Shown here in pieces: positions 10,353 to 19,914 of a DNA stretch of 64,000 bases (positions are counted from its first letter, which is position 1; every line of letters begins with the position of its first letter). The position numbers were made by a program, and so were the translations under genes. Source of the DNA: Isoetes taiwanensis (lineage: Eukaryota; Streptophyta; Lycopodiopsida; Isoetales; Isoetaceae); NCBI GenBank assembly GCA_021234155.1, contig JAJEKV010000327.1, forward strand, positions 62,001 through 126,000, read 5' to 3'. A model generated the notes under the pieces. The model made no database searches. It was not told where the DNA came from and was given only the letters and a program-made list of their open reading frames with translations.

Positions 10353-11950
10353 ACCCTGGATTCGGCTTCCAACACAACTTTATCCTTCAAACTCGAAGAC
10401 CTAATCCTATGTAAACGGGTGTGCTCCTTGGCGTATTCGATCTATTCTCTTTTATCAAGTATTATTGCGTTTTATTCAAGTTTTGTTGTTAGCCGCCGAT
10501 CTGCAGAATATTCTGTTGTTTGCACCATATCAGTGGACACAAACATTTTCAAGCAAAATGCACATGACACTTTCAATGGTGCAAAATACACCAATGGTTG
10601 GCGCCACAAAAAAAAAAAAATGCAAACAATGGACTGTCGGAATGCAAACAAAAAATATAGAGGCCAGACTTGCAATCATCGCCAACATAGTATTTTTCTG
10701 TTTTCAAGGAAGGTCATATTCTTCAAATATTCGGCTAAGAAAAGCTCGAGCAAACCCACATCAAATTGCCATACCTAACCTTGTCAGAAACCACAGCCAT
10801 AGCCATAGCTTGCTTCAATAACCTAGTCTCACCCAAAAGCATAGCCCTAGCTATCTTTGATGCAAGCGAAAAGACTAAAGATGAGGATTGCAAGAATCAT
10901 GCAAGATTTCAAGATTCGAAAAAACCTACGAAGCCTAATCCTGCAAGCAAAAAACTGAAGTGAAGATCAAGGATTCAATAGCCAAGCTAGAAGCTTAAAT
11001 GGCCGAAACCAACATATTGAAGGCCTGTGCACTCACATCTGATGATTCTTCAGATTTTACTTTGTCCTGGCATTCAGAAGACCCATTTGAATTCACAAAT
11101 CTCTATCTTGACATAAGACTGCTCAGGCCAGATAAAAATCGGCCGAGCAGAAACGACCTTGCCTCTTCATCCTGCCGTGGTATCACTCGAACTATCGCAC
11201 ACTAGTCCTGCTACGAAATTTGAGCAGAATGGAAGACCGCCAAGAATACCGCAAAAAAAAATCGACCAAAACAGAGGATTGAATGACTCTGCCTCTCAAT
11301 TGCAAAGAGCAATGATCTACTGTCAATCGTAAGCCCAGGAACAAAAGATTTCAATTAGAAAACAAACAAGCGCTGCCCTGCACGCCTTCACAAAATAGAA
11401 AGAAGCATATCCTGTTATGCACACCCTATAAATACCTTTTTTTTTTCTAAGCATGGCACAAAATCATCCAAAATACACCAAAATAGCAACATGACCACTA
11501 AACAAAATTAAGCTGCTCGAACATGGCAAAATATACCATTTTTCATACAATACGACACCAAAATCATAGTTCTAACCATTGCGAGAAGGTCCTCCCACAA
11601 TATAAAACTCAATAATGTTTGCACGATCAAATTGGCGTATGTTTATAACCTAAGGTTTTCAATGGTTTTTAGAAGTATTAGTATAAAGTCACCTTTAATT
11701 AAAGTGGGTCTCATTCCATTCCCACTTTTTTTTGGAACCCTGTTATTTTACACGAAAAGGACGAGGGAAAATTATTCGACGTCCATAACTGTCTAGAATT
11801 TGAGTATTTCTGTGTTAGGGCGGGTCCAAGCATACTATATCTTTTTCCCTGTTTTCTCGGATGCTAGTCAAGGACAAGAAGAATACAACTCAAACAAAGG
11901 AATTTCATTACACATTGAAACCAAAGCTGTAGTTGAAAAAGAATTTTTAT
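10353..11950. other. No recognisable gene
   Basis: AT-rich with short poly-A runs (10608-10620) and only short ORFs (119 codons at most, 10419-10778) of low-complexity character. No splice-linked exons, repeats or RNA genes were recognised on either strand. Confidence 0.5.
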
Positions 11951-12489
11951 TAATAAATTGAATAGTTACAACGTATTTACAACGGACACAGAGACCATGG
12001 CGGTCTTGCTGTCATTACAGTTACATCATCATGGTAGATGGTCCACCTTACGGGAAGAACGTGCGGGGCTTCTTCTTGCCGTCTATAAGCTTTGGGGCCA
12101 ACTTGAAGAACATGGAATGCCTCACGAGGAGGTGCCTCGTGAGCCACCCGTTGACCTGTCCAACCGATTTCTCCACCCCCCTCTGGCATCTTTCCATCAA
12201 TCGCCAGGTCGAATATGCTCGTTCCTCAACCTCCGCGGATGTCATGCAATGCTTGCAAGATCATTTGAGCTTTCTGTACTTGCAAAATGTTCTTCCTCTC
12301 TTCTTCATCCCTTGAGGTCCCATAGCATCTGAAATCACGAGCAAGCTTATCCCAAAGCCCTGGTAAGAGTGTAGCCTGAGTGGGATCTGTGCCAGAGCCA
12401 CCTGGAGCAAACAGAGACCATGATTAACAATTACGATGCCATTAGTCATAATGAAGAAAAGAATGCAGAATTAAAAATAGATTGGAGAG

Positions 12490-12860
12490 CATTCATTCCA
12501 TATAGCTGCATCCAATCACACAAAGAAGCGTACAAATGGTCTCATCATGGGACAAGCAGTGCATTTCTCGACTCGCGAGTCAAGGGAGGCCCTGGAAAGT
12601 CAATGTACAACTATTTAATATGGCTACATCCAATCACACAAAGAAGCATATAGGTAGTCTCATCATTGGGACAAGCGCGAGTCGAGAAAGACCTTGGAAA
12701 CTCAATGTACAACTATTTTCATTATAAAATATAGCTGCATCCAAGCACACAAAGAAGCATAAAGATAGTCTCATCATTGGGACAAGCGCTGCCTTTCTCG
12801 ACTCGCGAGTCGAGAAAGGCCCTGAAAACTCAATGTACAAGTATTTTCATTACAGAATAT
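12490..12860. repeat. Three tandem units of about 115 bp, each with a CTCGACTCGCGAGTCGAG palindrome
   Basis: Each unit reads ATAGCTGCATCCAA, CACAAAGAAGC, GTCTCATCATTGGGACAAGC, the palindrome, then AAACTCAATGTACAA and a short AT stretch. The palindrome (half-site TTTCTCGACTCG mirrored around CG) is damaged in unit 1 (12567-12589), half-deleted in unit 2 (near 12673) and perfect in unit 3 (12793-12816). It lies downstream of the FCP1-like frame on the - strand, so it may be in its 3' region. Confidence 0.85.
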
Positions 12861-12871
12861 AATACAATTGT

Positions 12872-13744
12872 TCACGTTTCTTTAAAAAATTCACAAAACC
12901 TTGCTATCTGAAGTCGATCACCATAATATTTCCCGTCCATAGCCCTCATGATGGCGCTGCTCTCCGGATCAACCTGCTTGAGGTTCGGATAGTTCCTAAT
13001 CACATTGGCCACGAGAATGGAAAACAGGGATTCCGCCAGCACCGGGATGAGATTGTAGAACAACCACTTATCCGTTTCATAATCTTCTAGTCAATAGCTC
13101 TTTGCAATAATTGTATTGTCCGAGTTATGATAGCACTTATAGGTGGAGTCGTCTATGATCAGCGTATTGTGTTTGTTAAAATCTTGGTATGCTTCATAAA
13201 CTCTTTCCAGCCTTTTCACCATGATAGACTTCCCCTTCGTGATGGCCTGATCAAGGTCTGACACATGCTCGACCCTTTCATTCCCCCAAACAAACTTGAA
13301 CTTCAAAACGGGAAGGCCGAGTACACCAAGAACATTGACAACATTTTTCTTTGCCATATAAGACCATATGGCCACTTCAAATCCCCGGTCCAGGCACCAT
13401 TGAATAAGCTCTTTTGCTTGAGGCCGAGGATAGACGATCTTAGTCCCTGCCTTCGTTGGCTTCTGTGAGGTATTAAGCTCAGGGACATCACCATCGTGGT
13501 ATACTGCAAACAATACTCCATTGACGTAAAAAATAACAAGTTTGGTGGGCCCTTTCGGATCCTAGTTGTTGTTTGGCTCTGACCAGATATCTTGATCGGG
13601 ATCCAGTGTCGGGATCCTTATTCTTTCAACTCCTTTCTCGATGGATGCAGTATCCTCCTGTACTATCTTATGCTGTGCTGGACTATCCTTTTTGGATGCA
13701 GTGTCCTCCTGTGCATGTGAATCACCAGCAGATCCCTGTGATCA
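12872..13744 (-). pseudogene. FCP1/NIF-like HAD phosphatase domain, one frame broken by stops
   Basis: FCP1/NIF domain proteins are HAD-fold Ser phosphatases. One reading frame runs 13744 to 12872. It contains KLVIFYVNGVLF in the motif I position, RPQAKELIQWCLDRGFEVAIW then SYMAKKNV (motif II region), and NTLIIDDSTYKCY (motif III, DD present), followed by WLFYNLIPVLAESLFSILVA and a Lys/Glu-rich end. Motif I normally reads DXDX[TV] or DLNG; here the first Asp is Tyr, so catalysis is doubtful. The frame is interrupted by in-frame TAG at 13562-13564, TGA at 13091-13093 and a TGA at 13742-13744, but by no frameshift. The TAG could be removed by an intron ending CAACTAG. The upstream segment is acidic with repeated EDTAS phrases. 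Family call is good; functional status poor. Confidence 0.65.
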
Positions 13745-13812
13745 TGACAATGATTCTGACTGGTTTCTCTCGATGTTCCTGGAACGACGAAGAACATAAG
13801 TTACGAAAGGAA

Positions 13813-13905
13813 GTTCTCGACTCACGAATCGAGAAAGATTCACGTGACAAATCGGAAAAACGCTAAGATTGGGAGGGTTTCTCGACTCGTGAGTCGAGAA
13901 ACCTT
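13813..13905. repeat. Two more copies of the CTCGACTC..GAGTCGAG palindrome
   Basis: At 13814-13838 (TTCTCGACTCACGAATCGAG) and at 13878-13902 (TTTCTCGACTCGTGAGTCGAG), about 1 kb from the tandem copies at 12567-12816 and on the other side of the FCP1-like frame. Seen directly. The centre varies (CG, AC, TG) while both arms stay complementary in most copies. Confidence 0.8.
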
Positions 13906-14067
13906 CTGAAAGGAAAATAAACTCACCTCAGTCGAAGATTCTCCAATATTTATTCTGCTGCGTGTTCGTCTAAACCTTTGATATTGGAGGGTTCAGCTTG
14001 GTTGTCATCCTTATCTTTGTCATCTTCGTCCTTACTACTTCCAACAGTCGTCCTGTCTTGAAAATGG

Positions 14068-14733
14068 TCATGAAGCAGATGCACACTCATGTTCTAGCTC
14101 GTATATAGAATACAAGACCTTGTTGCTGAAATTAATATCCGCTGTCCACTGTGAAACAATAGTTGTCTGATTGCCCCGCATGCAGAAGATGAGGAAACTG
14201 AAAGTATCTAGCTCGGTCATATCCAGACACATCTTATACCACTGCTCAATGTCAGCTTTTTCATAAAATAGAGTGGGCTCTTCAATCATATTCATAGCAA
14301 ATAGTGCCACTGGCCCAGCCGCTAGTTCTAGACCACTGAACCCCTTGTGACGCAAGGTTACCAAGAAGGGAGGGGAGCTATCATCTGTCTTCAATGGCAC
14401 CACCCCGAATCCAAGCTTCAGCTTCAGAAGTGCCATAGCACGTTCAGGAAAGGGGGCGGTTTTGACGTTTCGTTTAAGCTTCGTGTTGATGTAGGGTTGG
14501 CATAGCCGGTTCAACTCCTTCATGTCGTTCTCATCAAGTGCAGCCTTCTCCTTATAGTAATCAAAATCATGGCATGCATTGCAGATTTCTGTGATGCCTT
14601 CTTCCAACGCACGTCGTCTCTTCAGGACTGTGGCGTAATCCTTGGCGTCCTGCATTTTTGAACTCCTAGTCTTCCGTAGCAGGATTGTCCCATCCAGGAT
14701 TTTTCCCTGTAGGTCAAGCGTTTCTTTGTCCAT
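14068..14733 (-). CDS. Open orphan ORF, 221 codons, family unknown
   Basis: One of the longest clean open frames of the window. It begins MDKETLDLQGKILDGTILLR, has a basic segment (KRRRALEEG), a Cys/His cluster ICNACHDFDYY, then ELNRLCQPYINTKLKRN, and a C-terminal half with KGFSGLELAAGPVALFAMN and LDMTELDTFSFLIFCMRG, ending ELEHECASAS. No signal peptide or clear TM segment. I do not recognise the family. It sits immediately upstream of the FCP1-like frame on the same strand (gap 0.3 kb) and may be the 5' part of the same gene, since the intervening DNA shows no other feature. Start codon chosen as the first ATG of the open frame. It could also be a transposon accessory gene. Confidence 0.45.
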   Translation of the reverse strand: MDKETLDLQGKILDGTILLRKTRSSKMQDAKDYATVLKRRRALEEGITEICNACHDFDYYKEKAALDENDMKELNRLCQPYINTKLKRNVKTAPFPERAMALLKLKLGFGVVPLKTDDSSPPFLVTLRHKGFSGLELAAGPVALFAMNMIEEPTLFYEKADIEQWYKMCLDMTELDTFSFLIFCMRGNQTTIVSQWTADINFSNKVLYSIYELEHECASAS

Positions 14734-14750
14734 GAGACCCTGTATTCTTC

Positions 14751-15757
14751 ATAGAAGGTCTAGACCAAAGGATTAGCACTAGAACGGTCGGGGCAACCCG
14801 TTATGGGGCAACCGAGCTGGCACTCTCAAACAAGTCCAGGACCTTGCACGATTGCCTCACAAGAGGGGAGAGTCCGGACCCCGGGGACCCAAAAAAGTTC
14901 CCCGAGGCAGACCTTTTCGGTGGGCGCACGGGGGAGGGGAGGGCGACGAATGACCACCCTCCTGGAGCCCGATACCCCTATCCGACCATTGAATCCTCCG
15001 TTCAAGAGCCCTTCTTCGGGAAGGTCCAAAGATCGGTCCGAGGGAACTTATCAAACTCCAAAGTGTCCTACGGGCGACCGTATCGAAACCGGAGTGTCTT
15101 GTCGTTCGGGCACCACGGAGCTCCAGAATGGCAATTCGACTTCACCATGTCACCCGGAATGGGGAAATTACCCTAGGGAGCAAGTTACAAGGTCAGTTTT
15201 GCAAAAGAAAGAAACACTTACGCCCTACACGACAGTATTTGGCATCCACATCCTAGGCCAATTGACTACGAGTGTGCTGGACATGAGCTACTTTGGCGCT
15301 CCTTGGAGGAGAGGTGGTCTTCTGCCATGGAACTTGGTCCCCAAGGGAATATTGATGGTTTGAGAGTATTGGCAGAGTCAAACCACAGTTTCGGAGAGGG
15401 GACTTTCCCTGTCCGCCCCCAAGGCCTTGGGGAGAGGACTTTTGGCGCAAGCAGCTTGTGGGGGGGTTTTAAGGTCCGCGCTTTGGCGTCAACACCCCGC
15501 CTCTACGTAAAGACACGACACAAGGTCCCGGTCGAATCTGATAAGGATAGGGCCTCCGAAACGTAAACCCTGTGAGTTGCCAGGTTCTAGAAGAGTTTGC
15601 GTTTTGGGGGGCGAGTTTTGGTCTTTTGCACTTCGGACGTGGCTGAGAAGCTGCAAACGAGAATGGAAGCAAGGGGAACTGACGGAACGGAGTTTGGACC
15701 TGTCCTCCTTTCGATGTGGCAATTAGTCGAGGGGCGCTTTTGCAATGGCAAGACATT
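14751..15757. repeat. GC-rich LTR-like sequence
   Basis: Begins AGAAGGTCTAGACCAAAGG, is markedly GC-rich with CG-rich hairpins (for example GGTCCGAGGG, CCTCGG...CCGAGG), and its first 165 bp reappear in direct orientation at 15861-16022. ORFs here are low-complexity artefacts of GC content on both strands. A retrotransposon LTR or leader is the likely identity; ends were not fixed. Confidence 0.45.
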
Positions 15758-15860
15758 CATAAATGTGTAATTAACACATTGTATGAAATTAAATTCTGAA
15801 TTTTTGTCTAGCTTCCTAATTCATCACCAGCACACAACCCAATTTTTGAAATTTTCGGAG

Positions 15861-16022
15861 AAGGTCTAGACCAAAGGGTTAGCATTAAAATGATCGAGGC
15901 NGCCTGTTATGGGGCAACCCTTCCCCAAGTCAAACAAGGTCAGGACCTTGCACGGCCGCCTCACAAGAAGGGAGAGTCCAGGCCCCAAGAGGCGGGACCC
16001 AAAAAAGTTCCCGAGGCATAGC
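15861..16022. repeat. Second copy of the 14751 repeat, containing an ambiguous base
   Basis: Matches 14751-14915 from AGAAGGTCTAGACC through CCCAAAAAAGTTCC with several indels at CG positions, then diverges at CCGAGGCATAGC. Position 15901 is an N, the only ambiguous base noticed, so the consensus was unresolved here. Confidence 0.8.
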
Positions 16023-17136
16023 TTAGTTGGTCTCAAATAGACGTTGAAAATACCATTTGCCTATTCTATGCAGTAAAATACAACACGACTTAAAATTATC
16101 AAAAAAAAATATATAATATAACAATTGAGGACATTATAGAAGCTTGTCATTGTTACTAATTAATGCGCTATCCTATACGTCAACGAGTAGAGGTGTCTTG
16201 TTGTGCCTATGCTTAAGCATGGATCCTCTAGCCTAGAGATAAGTGACGAGCTACTTTAATTACCAGAAAGCAAGAGCTAGCAAGAACAGTTGTCAGGCTA
16301 GTAGTGGAATCCAACTCATAGAAATAAATTTGCAAGGCATTCGACCATCGTTGTAAATGTAGGATGTGGGCATGTTATAGCCAACCTTAAATGACAAAAA
16401 AAATCCGCTGTCCACAAAAATGCCATATATTTTTTTTTTTGGCGTGGCTATAATATGTCAAAGACACACATATACCACAAATATGCCCATGGCTATAACA
16501 TGACGGCACCTGATATATACACATTTGACCAAAAAAATCAACTCCAAGTCTACTAGCAAAAATAAATGCGACAAGGTTGACGGGTTGTCAACTCTATCAC
16601 ATCACATTAACGATTGAGGAGATTTATCCTTCATCCAATAGGTGTTCAAGCAGAGGTGTTTTAATGCTACAGTTGTGAAAAGTGGTTTGGTAGCATGGAT
16701 TAGCCAAAGATTGGTGGCTGCTACCTAAAGTCTGAAAATGAACAAATTAACAACAAGAATAAGTTGTCAGACAGACAGACAAAAAGAGACAGACTAGGGA
16801 TAAATGGGGAAGACAATGGCGAAAGAATGAGCCTGAAAGTCAACAAAGAAAGATAAATGCAGCGAGGCACAAAAATAAGAAAAGATGTAAGGTGAGCACA
16901 AGAAAAGCAGGGCCGGAAAGACACCAAAAAAGGTGGCAGAGGCCAATGAATGCCTGGCAAGGATCACATGCAAATGCAAGGCCGATATGAAGAAACCGTC
17001 GTATTTAGTGGCAGAAATAATAAATACAAGCGCTCGAACAGTTTGGACGCGCTTCAACTTTCCAGTTTGCACCAACCAAGCATTAAAACCGACAATCCAT
17101 TTGCTCAAAATCAAACCCCGTCTTTAATCGCTGCAC
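16023..17136. other. Intergenic region upstream of the glycine-rich protein gene
   Basis: AT-rich, with a poly-T/poly-A stretch near 16430 and no recognisable gene. The purine-rich + strand segment 16735-16950 gives only artefactual ORFs. It presumably holds the promoter of the gene at 17211. No repeat shared with the rest of the window was noticed. Confidence 0.5.
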
Positions 17137-17143
17137 TATAAAA
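17137..17143 (+). promoter_or_regulatory. TATA box of the glycine-rich protein gene
   Basis: TATAAAA 68 bp before the ATG at 17211, so transcription would start near 17165-17170 and give a 5' UTR of about 45 nt. A well-placed plant TATA box; motif seen, role inferred. Confidence 0.7.
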
Positions 17144-17210
17144 TGACAACCCAGAATCGAGAAAAACCATTCTGCTCTGTTTCAAGAACGTACCTTACAG
17201 AGGTCTAGCT

Positions 17211-17884
17211 ATGGCGGCCTCGACGAAAATGTTGCTGTTACTAATCGGAGCCTGCATTTTGAGCATGTCACAGGCGAGGGATTCTAAAGCAATGCAGGCT
17301 GAAAAGGCGAAGGTTCATGGGGATCCGAAGTTCGATCCGAAGGCGCATTTCTTCCACGACAAGGACAAAGGCTACGGCGGGGGATATGAGCATGGCTATG
17401 GCGGAGGGCCGGGCTATGGAGGAGGAAAGGGATACGGAGGAGGGGGTGGCTATGGCGGAGGTCCTGGCTATGGAGGATCAAGCGGAGGAGGCTATGGAGG
17501 AGGGCCTGGCTATGGAGGAGGTTCCGGAGGAGGCTATGGAGGAGGTTCCGGGGGCGGCTATGGCGGAGGGGGTGGCTATGGAGGGGAAGTCCGGGAGGCT
17601 ATGGCGGAACTCCGTTGGGAGGCGGCTATGGCGGAACCCCGGGCTACGGCGGAACTCCGGGCTATGGCGGAAGCTCTGGCTATGGTGGAACTCCTGGCTA
17701 TGGCGGAGGTTCTGGCTATGGCGGAGGCTCCGGCTATGGCGGTACCCCTGTTGGCGGTGGCTATGGCGCCACCCCCGTTGGCGGGGGTTACGGTGGTGGT
17801 TCTGGTTATACTCCCGTTGGTGGTGGCTACACTCCCGTCGGTGGTGGCTACGGTGGTGGTTACTCCAAGAAACCAATTCCTTAA
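17211..17884 (+). CDS. Secreted glycine-rich (GYGGG-repeat) cell-wall-type protein, apparent frameshift
   Basis: Plant glycine-rich proteins with a signal peptide are usually extracellular structural or defence-related wall proteins. Residues 1-22 (MAASTKMLLLLIGACILSMS plus QA) form a classical signal peptide, followed by a charged segment with FDPKAHFFHDKDKG and then tandem GYGGG, GYGGGP, SGGGYGGG units. Near 17585 the frame is lost: the DNA reads GGAGGGGAAG where one more G would keep GYGGGSPGGYGGTP in register. The repeats resume in the next frame from about 17590 as GYGGTPGYGGTP, GYGGSSGYGG and TPVGGGY units, ending GGGYSKKPIP and TAA at 17882-17884. Combined length would be about 224 residues. 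The missing base is in a G run, so sequencing error or a recent mutation are both plausible. Single exon. Its function is not determined by the sequence. Confidence 0.75.
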
Positions 17885-18179
17885 TAGACCCCCCTTTTAC
17901 CTTCTTAACAAGTAAGTATAGCTTTTTCCTTGTGTTTCCCCCTCATAAACACTTCCCTTCTATTCTGTAACATGATAATAAGTTCTGGCTGGCACTTCCC
18001 AGCAGTTTTTTCTTATACCTGTTTATTCCCTCCTTTCTCTCTCTCGAATGCCATTGCCTATTTGTGGCTACTCAATTGTAGAAAATTGGAATATATTGTT
18101 TCAGATTTTATTGTAATATGTGTCTCACTTGTGATCCCGCTTAGTTTTATACAGGAATGTTTTCTTACTTGATTTTGCT

Positions 18180-19810
18180 AGGCATGTTTGACACAGGAGA
18201 CATTCCTGAAATTTGAAGATTTGGTTGAGACATTCAGGAGGGTTAAATCCATTATGTCACAAGCCTACAATAAGGATAAAAGAGCAATGCAAGAAAACAC
18301 AAACAAATTGAAACATATAATATATAACTCAAAGGAATAAGTAAAAGAGTCAAAGTCTACAACCAACAAATATGATACATCACGAAGAATATATGCAAGA
18401 ACCTTAACAATTTGGCCATCAAGTTTTAAGGCTGAGATTAGATCTCAGGGTTTGTCTGCATTGAAAACATGGTTGAGGCATCAAGATAACAGTGGCAAAG
18501 CTGCTTCTACTACTTCATGTGATTCACCCAGAAACGATGTGACCGCATTGTCTAACCTTCAGTCTTTATCTTTATCAATGAGCCCCAATTCTCAAATTAG
18601 CACGGCCATGCAAATCACTTGTGATGACACGGTCTTCGATGGAATCTCGGAAGAGGAATTCTGTCAAGAGTGGTAACAAAGAACCTACTGTAAGGAAGTC
18701 TTTTGACACATTCGGACAACGGACTTCTATATATAGAGGTGTAACAAGGTACGATACTTTACACTAAAAAATTCATTACGGTCGTGTCTGGTTATCAACT
18801 TTTTCAGGCATCGCTGGACTGGACTGTGGTTTACAGGAAAAAAATTCATTACAGTGGTAGTGTCGATTATCAACTTTTCGTGCATCGTTTCAAATGGAGA
18901 ATGGTTTCTGAGGATTCTCTTGCCGATGAGCAAAAGAATTCTTGCCTCTCGACTTTATCGATTGCTTGGGGAGCAAGTCCAAAGATTTGAAAGTTTGAGG
19001 TTGAAGTCAAGGATTGGTCGATCGCCTTGGGTTAGTTAGCAATCTTTCAATTAGAAGCTTTATGTAATTTGTCCGCATGATCAAGAAATGTGCGATTCTT
19101 CCGATTATCCAAAAGTGTAAGAGACCATGCACTACAACGTGAGAAGGAGATTGCTTAAAAGCCGAAGGGGTGCAAGATTGCTAAACATGTGGCTAGATTG
19201 CGAGAGGCCCGGATAGTGGGCCGCAAACTAAAAATTGCAAAATTCATGACGAGAGAAGGATGAAAGTTTGATAAAATTAGAAGAGGCTCAAAATGTGTCG
19301 TATATATTCCTTCATCCCAGGTGCTCTATTGGTTAGTCGCAAGCGTGGTCTATGAATATATCTTGTGTAAAAGTAGGAAAGGTTTCTTGCAGAACTTAAG
19401 GTTATGATTACAACCTTACACAAAGAAATGAGCATGATGCAAACACAGCTCTATAAGTACAAAGATGTCGCCAGGGAAGTCTGTGCTTTGCAGGCTAATA
19501 TTCACTCTTGTGCAAATGTTCTTGAAAGGAAGGTAAGCTTAGTTCTCTTTAGTCGATATTTATTGTTGTGCAACAATGTCTACATAATCGATGACACATC
19601 GGATTTGTACAGACGGCTGAATGCCAAGCATTATCGGATCAAGTTGCAAGTCAAGTTCTCGAGCTCAACAACCTAAAGGATGAGGTAAATAGATATTTTA
19701 ACTAGTGCTTGGAATTGGTTCTTTTCTAATTTGTGTTTGCTGTGTCGCTTATTGTTGATGTGCAGGTTAGAAAGTTCAAGGAAAGCGAGCAAGAGTTAAA
19801 ACCAAGCAAG
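18180..19810 (+). pseudogene. Decayed coiled-coil protein gene, family unresolved
   Basis: Several exon-like blocks are seen. 18452-18676 is open and reads LKTWLRHQDNSGKAASTTSC with a Ser-rich segment ending GISEEEFCQEW. Further on, 19404-19535 reads ITTLHKEMSMMQTQLYKYKD then AREVCALQANIHSCANVLER with a donor-like GTAAGC. 19612-19682 after an AG acceptor reads TAECQALSDQVASQVLELNN. A last block from 19769 (after TGTGCAG) reads VRKFKESEQELK. The heptad pattern suggests a cytoskeletal coiled coil such as a kinesin tail, but no motor or other domain is present, so I do not name it. The blocks are separated by stops and the gene ends where a copia-type repeat starts near 19900. Confidence 0.45.
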
Positions 19811-19914
19811 CTACCCAACCAAGCAATGTAGTGTGGTGTGTGGTCACATGTCCAGTTGGATGCTGCCTAGTGGCGTGACGTTAAAACTACTAAAACTACT
19901 ATCTATCTATCTTA

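Noticed and set aside
13091-13093. Stop codon recoding (selenocysteine or readthrough) in the FCP1-like frame
   Set aside because: Several different stops (TAG and TGA) interrupt the frame, no structure or family precedent supports recoding, and plants lack selenocysteine insertion.
14803-15756. Several Pro/Gly/Arg-rich ORFs of 65-186 codons
   Set aside because: High GC content keeps frames open on both strands; the DNA is repeated elsewhere and LTR-like.
17284-17970. Long ORFs in other frames and on the opposite strand of the glycine-rich gene (Trp/Arg-, Met/Ala- and His/Ser-rich)
   Set aside because: Shadows of the GGY-type codon repeat; only the signal-peptide frame has a promoter and a sensible N-terminus.
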